The notes under the pieces: model-generated | The model's database searches: none | Seen by the model: the letters and a program-made list of their open reading frames with translations, nothing else | Told to the model about the DNA's origin: nothing | Program-made: the position numbers and the translations under genes | DNA from: Streptomyces sp. CT34 | GTDB taxonomy: Bacteria; Actinomycetota; Actinomycetes; Streptomycetales; Streptomycetaceae | Assembly (NCBI RefSeq): GCF_000805335.1 | Contig: NZ_KN708638.1 | Span: 1,418,161 to 1,482,160 of the forward strand | Length of the DNA: 64,000 nt | Direction: 5' to 3' | Shown here: positions 56,379 through 64,000 of the stretch, in pieces | Layout of the letters: every line of letters starts with the position of its first letter | Position numbering within the stretch: position 1 is the stretch's first letter

Positions 56379-57559
56379 TTGATCGCCAGGTTGTCGAGGT
56401 AGCTCCGGACGTTGCGGCGGGTCTCCGGCACGCTGTCGCCGCCGAACTTCTCCACCACCGCGTCCGCCAGCACCAGCGCCACCATCGCCTCGGCCACGAT
56501 GCCGGCGGCCGGCACCGCGCAGACGTCGGAGCGCTGGTGGTGCGCCTTGGCCGCCTCGCCGGTGGCGACGTCGATCGTCGCCAGCGCCCGCGGCACCGTA
56601 GCGATCGGCTTCATCGCGGCGCGCACGCGCAGCAGTTCACCGGTGGTCAGCCCGCCCTCGGTGCCACCGGAGCGGCCCGAGGCGCGCCTGATGCCGTCCT
56701 CGGTGGCCACGATCTCGTCGTGCGCCTGCGAGCCGGGCACCCGCGCCAGCTCGAAGCCGTCGCCGACCTCGACGCCCTTGATGGCCTGGATGCCCATCAG
56801 GGCGGCGGCCAGCCGGGCGTCCAGCCGCCGGTCCCAGTGGACGTGCGAACCGAGGCCGACCGGCACGCCGTACGCCAGTACCTCGACCACGCCGCCGAGG
56901 GTGTCGCCGTCCTTGTGGGCCTGGTCGATCTCGGCGACCATCGCCTTGCTGGCGTCCGCGTCCAGGCAGCGCACCGGGTCGGCGTCCAGCTTGTCGACGT
57001 CGGAGGGCTTGGGGTAGACGCCGTACGGGGCCTTGGCGGCGGCCAGTTCGACGACATGCGAGACGATCTCGATGCCGGCCGTCTCCTTCAGGAAGGAGCG
57101 GGCGACCGCGCCCAGCGCGACCCGGGCCGCGGTCTCCCGGGCGGAGGCACGCTCCAGGATCGGGCGGGCCTCGTCGAAGCCGTACTTCTGCATACCGGCC
57201 AGATCGGCGTGGCCGGGGCGGGGGCGGGTCAGCGGGGCGTTACGGGCCAGCTCGGCCAGCTCCTTCTCGTCGACCGGGTCGGCGGCCATCACCTGCTCCC
57301 ACTTGGGCCACTCGGTGTTGCCGACCATGATCGCCACAGGGGAGCCCAGCGAGCGGCCGTGCCGCACGCCGCCCAGGAACGTGACCTCGTCCCGCTCGAA
57401 CTTCATCCGGGCACCGCGGCCATAGCCCAGCCGGCGACGGGCCAGGGCGTCCGCCACCAGCTCCGTGCTGATCGGGACCCCGGCCGGAAGGCCCTCCAGC
57501 GTCGCCACGAGTGCGGGGCCGTGCGACTCCCCCGCCGTCAGCCAGCGCAACCTGCTCAA
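56375..57559 (-). CDS. aroC: Chorismate synthase
   Basis: Last shikimate step, FMN-dependent 1,4-elimination giving chorismate. A 394-residue protein starting [20 protein letters not shown], with [34 protein letters not shown] and the C-terminal [18 protein letters not shown]. It overlaps aroK by 4 bp; aroE lies 139 bp upstream. Confidence 0.98.
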
Positions 57560-57698
57560 CGGTGCTCCTCAGTCACTGCTCATGTGCTGCTCATCCGCGT
57601 ACGGTCTTTCCCCTGATCCTCCCACGCCGCGCGGGCAGCGCGGCGCGCCGTCCACGCAGCGGACCGGGGGCGCGGGGCGCCCGGGGCGGGGCGGCGGA

Positions 57699-58526
57699 TC
57701 AGCGGGCCGCGAGCGCCGCCTCGCCGGCCGTGCGCATCGCGGCAAGCGGTGCCGGGGACCGCCCGGTCATCTGCTCGACCTGGAGGACGGCCTGGTGGAC
57801 CAGCAGGTCCAGGCCGCCGACGACGGCGCCGCCGCGGGCCACCCAGGCGGTGGCCAGCGTGGTCGGCCAGGGCTCGTAGAGGACGTCGAAGAGCGTGCCG
57901 GGCCGGTCGGGAACGGCGGCGGCGAGCGCGTCGGTGCTGCCCGCGGGGGTGGTGGCGATGGTCAGCGGTGCCTCGAACGCCGCGGCGGCGTCCTCCCACG
58001 GGGCGGTGCGGACCGGGACACCGAGCCGTTCGCCCCAGCCGCGCATCTCGGCGGCGCGCGCCGCGCTGCGGACGTAGGCGGTGACCTCACCGGTGCAGAT
58101 ACGGGAGAGCGCGGCCAGCGCGGAGGAGGCGGTGGCGCCCGCGCCCAGGACGGCGGCCCGCTCGACCGTGTCGACGCCGCGCTCGCGCAGCGCGGCGAGC
58201 ATGCCCGGGATGTCGGTGTTGTCGCCGAGGCGGCGCCCGTCGGGGGCGAACACGACGGTGTTGACCGCCTCGACGGAGGCCGCGGTGGGGGTGATCTCGT
58301 CGAGCAGCGGGATCACCGCGCGCTTGAGCGGCATGGTCAGCGACAGGCCGGCCCACTCGGGGCCGAGCTTTTCCAGGAACGCGGGGAGCGCGGCCTCGTC
58401 GACCTCGTGGCGGCCGTACTCCCAGCCGGTGAGCCCGAGTGCGTCGTAGGCGGCACGGTGCAGCACCGGCGAGAGGGAGTGCGCGATGGGCGATCCGAGG
58501 ACCGCCGCCTTCTTGTTGTCGGACAC
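57699..58526 (-). CDS. aroE: Shikimate dehydrogenase
   Basis: Fourth shikimate step, NADP-dependent reduction of 3-dehydroshikimate. A 275-residue protein with AVLGSPIAHSLSPVLHRAAY, the catalytic Lys in LTMPLKRAVIP, GDNTDIPGM and the Rossmann AAVLGAGATASSALAAL. The GTG start at 58526 lies 10 bp after the mltG stop, so the two are cotranscribed. Confidence 0.96.
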   Translation of the reverse strand: MSDNKKAAVLGSPIAHSLSPVLHRAAYDALGLTGWEYGRHEVDEAALPAFLEKLGPEWAGLSLTMPLKRAVIPLLDEITPTAASVEAVNTVVFAPDGRRLGDNTDIPGMLAALRERGVDTVERAAVLGAGATASSALAALSRICTGEVTAYVRSAARAAEMRGWGERLGVPVRTAPWEDAAAAFEAPLTIATTPAGSTDALAAAVPDRPGTLFDVLYEPWPTTLATAWVARGGAVVGGLDLLVHQAVLQVEQMTGRSPAPLAAMRTAGEAALAAR

Positions 58527-58536
58527 GGCCTTGCCT

Positions 58537-60324
58537 TCAGCTCCCGTTCTGCTGCTGCTTCTTCTCTTGCTGCCGCTTGTTGAATTCCCGGACCAGCTTC
58601 ATATGGTCGTTGAGATTCGTGGTGAATTCCGTCGTCTTGCCGTCCACCGAAATGAAGTAGAGCCACTTCCCGGAATCATCCGGATTGATGGTCGCCTTGA
58701 GTGCGTCGGCACCGGGATTTCCGATCGGACCGGGCGGCAGACCCTTGTAGAAGTAGGTATTGTAGGGGTCGTTGTAGTGCCGGATTTCGTCGGTGCTGAT
58801 ATTAATCTTGCTCTGGTTCTTTAGGTAGTTGAACGTCGAGTCGAATTCCAGCTTCTGGTTCGTGTCCTTATTGGTCGGAGCCAGCCGGTTGTAGACGACA
58901 GCGGCCATCTTCCGGAAGTCATCGTGTGTCATGCCTTCGGCCTGGGTGAGGCTCGCGACCGTGATGAGCTGCAGCGGAGACGTCAGATGGAATTTCTGGG
59001 CATTCGCTTCGAGATCGTACTTCTGGTATTCCCGGGTGGCCCGCCCGACCATTTCCTTGAGGACGTCGGCGGGCTTCGCATTGTCGCCCACGCTGTAGGT
59101 CGACGGATAGAGGAAGCCCTCCAGCGGGTCCTTGATCTTCGGGGAGCCATCGGCCCAGGACGGCAGCCCCAGACTCTTGACCTGGGTCTTGGCGACTTCC
59201 TTGGTGGTGCCCGCCTTGAGCTTGAGCTTTTTGTCGATCATTTCGTAGACCGCGCCGGCCCGCAGGCCCTCGCGGATCGTGAGGCCGTTGCGGCTCTTCG
59301 GGTCCAGCATCAGATCGATGGCGGCAGCCGCGGACATCTGCTTGCGCAGCGAATACGTGCCGGGCTGGAGGCTCTGCGCCTTTTTGTTGCTGTCGGCCGC
59401 CTCGGTGAACGCCCCGGAGCTCTTGATCACACCGTCCTTGGCGAGGATCACGCCCATCGCGGACAGCGGCACCCCGTTCGGGATCACCACCTGCACCTCA
59501 CCGGTGCCCTCGCCCGTGTAGTCGGGGGCCGAGCCGAAGTGCCGCATGAAGAAGCCGTAGCCGAAGTAGCCGACCGTGCCCACGACACCGGCGAGGGTCA
59601 GGGTCATCACCAGGCAGGCGGTGCCGCTGCGACGTTTTTTCTTCTTGCCGCGGCGCTCCCGGCCGGACGTGTCCTCGTCCTCCGGATCGAGGTCGCCGCG
59701 CCCGTCGTCCGGGTCGTCGGTGAAGAACGAGTCCCCCGGCTCCCGCCCGGCCGGCGCCGGCTCGGCCCGCCCGTCGTCCGCGGCGGCGGCAGCGGCCGGG
59801 TCGTCGTAGGGCGGCTCGCCCTGCTGCAAATGCTGCGGACCGTACTCCTGGACGTGCCCGTCGGGATGCTGCGGATGCGGCACCTGGCCGTACTGCTGCG
59901 CATCCTGCGGCGGCACCGCCTGCTGCGGCACCGCCTGCTGCGCGGGCAGTTGCCGGGTGTCCTGGAACGCGTAGCCGACCTGGCCGCCGTAGTACTCCTG
60001 GCCGCCATGGGCCGCGTACGGGTCGGCCGGCGGGTGCTGCGAGTGCTGTCCGTAGGGGTCGTACGGGTCGTACGGCAGTTGGCCGTTCTGCGGTGCGCCG
60101 GTCCAGCCGCCGTGACCCGGGTCGTACTGCTGCTGGGGCTGCTGCGGAAGTTGCTGGGGGTGCGGGTACTGCTGGGGGTGCGGGTGCTGCTGGGGATACC
60201 CGGCGGGCTGCTGCCCGTTCCACTGAGGCTGCTGCGCCTGGCCTCCGTAGGGACCCTGGTCTCCGTAGAGCGGGTCCTCGGGATGCCACGGTTCGGAGCC
60301 GTAGCCCCGGCCATACTCGGTCAT
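58537..60324 (-). CDS. mltG: Endolytic murein transglycosylase MltG
   Basis: Cuts nascent peptidoglycan strands and so sets chain length. A 595-residue protein. Residues 1-230 are cytoplasmic and rich in Gln, Pro, His and Tyr with repeated PQQ blocks, ending in a basic GKKKKRR. The membrane span is at about 235-258. The extracellular YceG domain follows, with LTIREGLRAGAVYEMI, LEGFLYPSTYSV and the catalytic Glu in ITVASLTQAEGM. The ATG at 60324 has GGGGA upstream. It lies between ruvX and aroE, a conserved place. Confidence 0.95.
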   Translation of the reverse strand: MTEYGRGYGSEPWHPEDPLYGDQGPYGGQAQQPQWNGQQPAGYPQQHPHPQQYPHPQQLPQQPQQQYDPGHGGWTGAPQNGQLPYDPYDPYGQHSQHPPADPYAAHGGQEYYGGQVGYAFQDTRQLPAQQAVPQQAVPPQDAQQYGQVPHPQHPDGHVQEYGPQHLQQGEPPYDDPAAAAAADDGRAEPAPAGREPGDSFFTDDPDDGRGDLDPEDEDTSGRERRGKKKKRRSGTACLVMTLTLAGVVGTVGYFGYGFFMRHFGSAPDYTGEGTGEVQVVIPNGVPLSAMGVILAKDGVIKSSGAFTEAADSNKKAQSLQPGTYSLRKQMSAAAAIDLMLDPKSRNGLTIREGLRAGAVYEMIDKKLKLKAGTTKEVAKTQVKSLGLPSWADGSPKIKDPLEGFLYPSTYSVGDNAKPADVLKEMVGRATREYQKYDLEANAQKFHLTSPLQLITVASLTQAEGMTHDDFRKMAAVVYNRLAPTNKDTNQKLEFDSTFNYLKNQSKINISTDEIRHYNDPYNTYFYKGLPPGPIGNPGADALKATINPDDSGKWLYFISVDGKTTEFTTNLNDHMKLVREFNKRQQEKKQQQNGS

Positions 60325-60450
60325 CGATCCCCTAGAGCCGAGAGGCGGGGCGCCCCTTGCCGGCAGCGCCTGCGGTACCCATCCGCCTCTACTTGCACGC
60401 GCGGCTGTTCGAACCGCCGCCACATCCCGCGGAACGTTACCGTACCGCGA

Positions 60451-60924
60451 TCAGATGACCACTTCGACGCTCTCCCCGGGCGGCTGCCCAGAGCTTCGTT
60501 CGGTTTCCAGCGCGCTCTGGAGAATGACCACCGCGGCGGCCTGGTCGACCACCGAGCGGCCCTTCTTGCTCCGGACCCCGGAGGCCCGCAGCCCGTGGGT
60601 CGCGGTGACCGTCGACATCCGCTCGTCGACCAGCCGCACCCCCACGGGCGCGACGTTCCGGGCCAACTCCTGTGCGAAAGCCCGGACCTTGGCCGCGGCC
60701 GGACCCTCTCCCCCACTGAGTGAGCGGGGCAGTCCGACCACGACCTCCAGTGGCTCGTACTCCTCGACAATCGCCCTGAGCCGCCGGTGTGCTGAGGGGA
60801 CATCACGTCCCGGCACGGTCTCGACGGGGGTGGCGAGGACCCCGTCGGGGTCGCACGAGGCGACCCCGATCCGGGCGTCCCCGACATCCACCGCGATGCG
60901 CCGGCCGCGTCGCATCTCGCTCAC
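60451..60924 (-). CDS. ruvX: Putative Holliday junction resolvase / pre-16S rRNA nuclease (YqgF)
   Basis: A 157-residue RNase H-fold nuclease. It starts RRIAVDVGDARIGVASCDPD and has VVVGLPRSLSGGEG, LVDERMSTVTAT and the last Asp in VVDQAAAVVILQ. E. coli YqgF matures 16S rRNA ends; the RuvX name reflects junction cleavage in related proteins. It starts 5 bp after the alaS stop and is followed by mltG. Confidence 0.95.
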   Translation of the reverse strand: MSEMRRGRRIAVDVGDARIGVASCDPDGVLATPVETVPGRDVPSAHRRLRAIVEEYEPLEVVVGLPRSLSGGEGPAAAKVRAFAQELARNVAPVGVRLVDERMSTVTATHGLRASGVRSKKGRSVVDQAAAVVILQSALETERSSGQPPGESVEVVI

Positions 60925-60929
60925 CCGCG

Positions 60930-63599
60930 TCAGGCCGCCTCGGCCACGAGCCGCTCGACGGCGGCGATGGCCTCGGGCACCGCGGCGGCGTTCTGCCCAC
61001 CGCCCTGGGCCACGTCCGGCTTGCCGCCGCCACCGCCGCCGAGCGTCTTGGCGGCCGTGCGGACCAGGTCGCCGGCCTTGATGCCGCGCTCGCGGGCGGT
61101 CTCGTTGGTGGCGATGACGGTCAGCGGACGGCCGTTGGCGACCGTGAAAAGCGCCACAACCACCGGGCGGTCGCCACGGATCCGGCCGCGGACGTCCAGT
61201 ACCAGCTTGCGCAGATCGTCGGCGGAGGTGCCGTCCGGGACCTGCGCGGCGGCCAGCGCCACCCCGCGGACGTCCCGGGCACCCTCGGCCAGCCCGGCCG
61301 CGGCCTGCAGCACCTTCTCGGCGCGGAACCTCTCGATCTCCTTCTCGGCGTCCTTCAGCTTGGCCAGGACACCGGAGATCTTCTCCGGCAGCTCCTCCGG
61401 GCGCCCCTTGACCAGCTCGGTGAGCTGCGAGACGACGGTGTGCTCACGGGCCAGGAACTTGTAGGCGTCCACGCCCACCAGCGCCTCGACACGGCGCACG
61501 CCGGACCCGATGGAGGACTCGCCGAGCAGCTTCACCAGGCCCAGCTGGGCGGTGTTGTGGACGTGCGTACCGCCGCACAGCTCCTTGGAGAAGTCGCCGA
61601 TGGTCACCACGCGGACCCGCTCGCCGTACTTCTCGCCGAACTCGGCGATGGCGCCCTGCTTCTTGGCGTCCTCCATGCTCATGACCTCGGCGTGCACGTC
61701 GAGCTCACGGGCCAGCACGTCGTTGATCTTCTGCTCGACGTCGGTCAGCACCGAGCCGGGCACCGCGGTCGGCGAGCCGAAGTCGAAGCGGAAGCGGCCC
61801 GGGGAGTTCTCCGAACCGGCCTGGGCGGCCGTCGGGCCCAGGGCGTCGCGCAGCGCCTGGTGGGTGAGGTGGGTGGCGCTGTGGGCACGGGCGATGGCGC
61901 GCCGACGGGTCACGTCGATGGCGGCGTACGCGGCGGCGCCGAGCACCACCTCGCCGACCTGGACGACGCCCTTGTGGACGGTCACGCCCGGGACCGGCTG
62001 CTGGACGTCGCGGACCTCGACGACGGCGCCGGAGTCCAGCTTGATCCGGCCGGTGTCGGCGAGCTGCCCGCCGCCCTCGGCGTAGAAGGGGGTGCGGTCC
62101 AGGACGACCTCGACCTCGTCGCCTTCATGGGCGGCGGGCGCCGGGACGCCGTTGACCAACAGGCCTACCACGGAGGACTCGCCCTCGGTCGTGCTGTAGC
62201 CGGTGAACTCGGTGGTGCCGGCGGTGTCGGCGACCTCGCGGTAGGCGGACAGGTCGGCGTGGCCGTGCTTCTTGGCCTGGGCGTCGGCCTTGGCGCGCTC
62301 CCGCTGCTCCTTCATCAGGCGGCGGAAGCCCTCCTCGTCGACCGAGAGCCCCTGCTCGGCGGCCATTTCGAGGGTGAGATCGATCGGGAAGCCCCAGGTG
62401 TCGTGGAGCAGGAACGCCTTGTCGCCGGAGAGCACCGTGCCGCCGGCGGACTTGGTCTCCGTGACGGCGCTGTCGAGGATGTTGGTACCGGCCTTGAGCG
62501 TCTTGACGAAGGCGGCCTCCTCGGCGAGGGCGACCGTCTCGATGCGCCGGCGGTCCTCCAGCAGCTCCGGGTACTGCTGGCCCATCGTCTTGATGACGAC
62601 GTCCAGCAGCTCGCCGACGACCAGCCCGTCGGCGCCGAGCAGCCGCATGTTGCGGATGGCGCGGCGCATGATGCGGCGCAGCACATAGCCGCGGCCCTCG
62701 TTGCCGGGGGTGACGCCGTCGCCGATGAGCATCGTGGACGTCCGCATGTGGTCGGCGACCACCCGCAGGGAGACGTCGGAGTCGTCCGACGCGCCGTAGC
62801 GGACGCCGGAGAGCTCGGTGGCCTTGTCGATGACGACGCGCAGGGTGTCCGTCTCGTACATGTTGCGCACGTCCTGCAGGATCATCGCCAGCCGCTCCAG
62901 GCCGAGGCCGGTGTCGATGTTCTTGCTGGGCAGGTCGCCGAGGATCTCGAAGTCCTCCTTGCCGATGCCCGCTCCGCGCTCGTACTGCATGAAGACCAGG
63001 TTCCAGATCTCCACGTACCGCTCGTCGTTGACGGCCGGGCCGCCCTCGACGCCGAACTCCGGACCGCGGTCGTAGTTGATCTCGGAGCACGGACCGCACG
63101 GGCCGGGGACGCCCATGGACCAGTAGTTCTCCTTCTTGCCCAGCCGCTGGATGCGCTCCGTGGGCACGCCGATGACCTCGTGCCAGATGCGCTCGGCCTC
63201 GTCGTCGTCCAGGTAGACGGTGATCCAGAGCCGTTCCGGGTCGAGGCCGTAGCCGCCGTCCGCCTGCGAGCCGGTCAGCAGCTCCCAGGCGTACTTGATG
63301 GCGCCTTCCTTGAAGTAGTCGCCGAAGGAGAAGTTGCCGCACATCTGGAAGAACGTGCCGTGCCGGGTGGTCTTGCCGACCTCTTCGATGTCCGGCGTAC
63401 GGACGCACTTCTGGACGCTGGTGGCGGTCTTGAAGGGGGGCTTGACCTCGCCGAGGAAGTACGGCTTGAAGGGGACCATGCCCGCGGGGACCAGCAGCAG
63501 CGTCGGGTCGTCCGCGATGAGCGACGCCGACGGCACGACGGTGTGCCCGCGCTCCTCGAAGAAGCGCAGCCAGCGGCGGCGGATTTCAGCCGACTCCAT
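60930..63599 (-). CDS. alaS: Alanyl-tRNA synthetase
   Basis: Charges tRNA-Ala. An 889-residue class II synthetase. The catalytic core (residues 1-250) has [17 protein letters not shown] and [20 protein letters not shown]. The editing domain shows [13 protein letters not shown] and [15 protein letters not shown]. The C-terminal DHHA1 oligomer domain ends with [17 protein letters not shown]. The ATG at 63599 overlaps the stop of the upstream small gene by one base (TGATG). Confidence 0.98.
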   Translation of the reverse strand: MESAEIRRRWLRFFEERGHTVVPSASLIADDPTLLLVPAGMVPFKPYFLGEVKPPFKTATSVQKCVRTPDIEEVGKTTRHGTFFQMCGNFSFGDYFKEGAIKYAWELLTGSQADGGYGLDPERLWITVYLDDDEAERIWHEVIGVPTERIQRLGKKENYWSMGVPGPCGPCSEINYDRGPEFGVEGGPAVNDERYVEIWNLVFMQYERGAGIGKEDFEILGDLPSKNIDTGLGLERLAMILQDVRNMYETDTLRVVIDKATELSGVRYGASDDSDVSLRVVADHMRTSTMLIGDGVTPGNEGRGYVLRRIMRRAIRNMRLLGADGLVVGELLDVVIKTMGQQYPELLEDRRRIETVALAEEAAFVKTLKAGTNILDSAVTETKSAGGTVLSGDKAFLLHDTWGFPIDLTLEMAAEQGLSVDEEGFRRLMKEQRERAKADAQAKKHGHADLSAYREVADTAGTTEFTGYSTTEGESSVVGLLVNGVPAPAAHEGDEVEVVLDRTPFYAEGGGQLADTGRIKLDSGAVVEVRDVQQPVPGVTVHKGVVQVGEVVLGAAAYAAIDVTRRRAIARAHSATHLTHQALRDALGPTAAQAGSENSPGRFRFDFGSPTAVPGSVLTDVEQKINDVLARELDVHAEVMSMEDAKKQGAIAEFGEKYGERVRVVTIGDFSKELCGGTHVHNTAQLGLVKLLGESSIGSGVRRVEALVGVDAYKFLAREHTVVSQLTELVKGRPEELPEKISGVLAKLKDAEKEIERFRAEKVLQAAAGLAEGARDVRGVALAAAQVPDGTSADDLRKLVLDVRGRIRGDRPVVVALFTVANGRPLTVIATNETARERGIKAGDLVRTAAKTLGGGGGGKPDVAQGGGQNAAAVPEAIAAVERLVAEAA

Positions 63600-63943
63600 C
63601 AGTGGTCCTCTTTTCCAGTCGGTCCGGTCAGACCGTTCGGTCCGGTCGTTCTCGTGGTTCGGTACGGCGTTTCGAGCACCGCGCGGCGCGGTGCGGGCAG
63701 CTCGCGCACCTCGGCGGGCGACCCGATCCCGAGGGCGTCGTGCAGCTGCTCTTCACGGTCCGCCATTCCGGTCCGTACGTCCAATGCAAATTGGCGCAGC
63801 CGGTGTCCGGTCTCGACGGCCTTGTCCGCGGCCTGCGCGGCGAGGCTGTCGGGCTGCAGCTTGCGCAGCTTTCGGTGGACCTTGTTGGTGGCCCACACTC
63901 CGGCGGCGGCGCCGGTGGTGAACCAGAATGCGCGGCGGAACAT
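63599..63943 (-). CDS. DUF6167-like small protein
   Basis: A 114-residue protein with an N-terminal hydrophobic stretch ([15 protein letters not shown]), a helical middle ([20 protein letters not shown]) and a polar Thr/Gly tail. It sits just upstream of alaS in streptomycetes and matches what I recall as DUF6167. The role is unknown; membrane attachment is likely. It is translationally coupled to alaS through TGATG. Confidence 0.8.
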   Translation of the reverse strand: MFRRAFWFTTGAAAGVWATNKVHRKLRKLQPDSLAAQAADKAVETGHRLRQFALDVRTGMADREEQLHDALGIGSPAEVRELPAPRRAVLETPYRTTRTTGPNGLTGPTGKEDH

Positions 63944-63951
63944 CGCGGTGA

Positions 63952-64000
63952 TCAGTCCTTGGAGCGACGGTTGCGGCGCCCGCCGCGGCGGGCGCCGGGC
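63952..64000 (-). CDS. C-terminal tail of an upstream gene (cut by window edge)
   Basis: Only the last 16 codons are visible, ending RRNRRSKD and a TGA stop at 63952-63954, 8 bp before the next start. The basic tail and the position fit the DUF948 protein that usually precedes this pair in streptomycetes, but that is from context only. A GGCGCCCGC/GCGGGCGCC palindrome in it is probably just coding sequence. Confidence 0.5.
   Translation of the reverse strand, partial: PGARRGGRRNRRSKD

Noticed and set aside
63967..64000. GC-rich palindrome GGCGCCCGC/GCGGGCGCC at the right edge as a terminator
   Set aside because: It lies within the coding tail of the gene cut by the window edge, where Arg/Gly codons explain it.

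Overview
The window is a stretch of a high-GC actinobacterial chromosome, almost certainly Streptomyces. The codon third positions are nearly all G or C, GTG starts are common, bldD and sIHF (mihF) are present, and the gene order matches the conserved actinobacterial core. That core runs hisG-hisE-rib, then rpe-rsmB-fmt-priA-metK-coaBC-rpoZ-gmk-mihF-pyr, then bldD-nusB-efp-pepQ-aro-mltG-ruvX-alaS. Most core genes read on the minus strand. No rRNA, tRNA, CRISPR array, insertion sequence or prophage was seen.

Positions 1-5.9 kb hold a riboflavin operon (ribD-ribE-ribM-ribBA-ribH) preceded by an FMN riboswitch, with hisE and a truncated hisG downstream. Positions 6-26.4 kb are an accessory block that separates ribD from rpe. 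It contains an SDR oxidoreductase and transporters, a frameshifted thioesterase, a cold-shock-like protein, three small secreted proteins around an AT-rich palindrome, and a decayed uracil permease. It also holds a DUF5995 gene, a davB/davA-like amino-acid 2-monooxygenase and amidase pair, a LysR/MFS pair, an NTF2-like gene behind a MerR/SoxR-type promoter, an APC permease with an Lrp regulator, guaB1, a secreted RNase with its barstar, and a SorC-type regulator.

Positions 26.5-41.8 kb are housekeeping: rpe, icd, rsmB, fmt, priA, metK, coaBC, rpoZ, gmk and mihF, with clear hairpin terminators between several transcription units. Positions 39.9-49.9 kb are the complete pyrimidine operon pyrR-pyrB-pyrC-(membrane protein)-carA-carB-pyrD-pyrF. 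Its genes are tightly overlapped, a probable PyrR-binding hairpin lies directly ahead of the pyrR ribosome site, and a terminator with a T-run follows pyrF. bldD diverges from it under a promoter that carries a perfect BldD box. Positions 50.8-64 kb hold nusB-efp-pepQ, a P-loop protein, the shikimate genes aroQ-aroB-aroK-aroC-aroE, then mltG-ruvX-alaS and two genes at the edge.

The most interesting inference is a catabolic module for a basic amino acid. A 12-bp motif (GRTTCNTTGYRC), repeated at helical-turn spacings, occurs upstream of both the CAT-type permease-lrp operon and the davA-davB genes about 6 kb away. This suggests one Lrp-type regulon for import, oxidative decarboxylation and amide hydrolysis. 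Other items worth checking are a MerR/SoxR-type promoter with a 19-bp spacer on an apparently leaderless gene, an 18-bp duplication with a 92-bp insert that breaks the RNase/barstar start-stop overlap, and a roughly 70-bp repeat that begins exactly at the stop codons of ribM and aroB.
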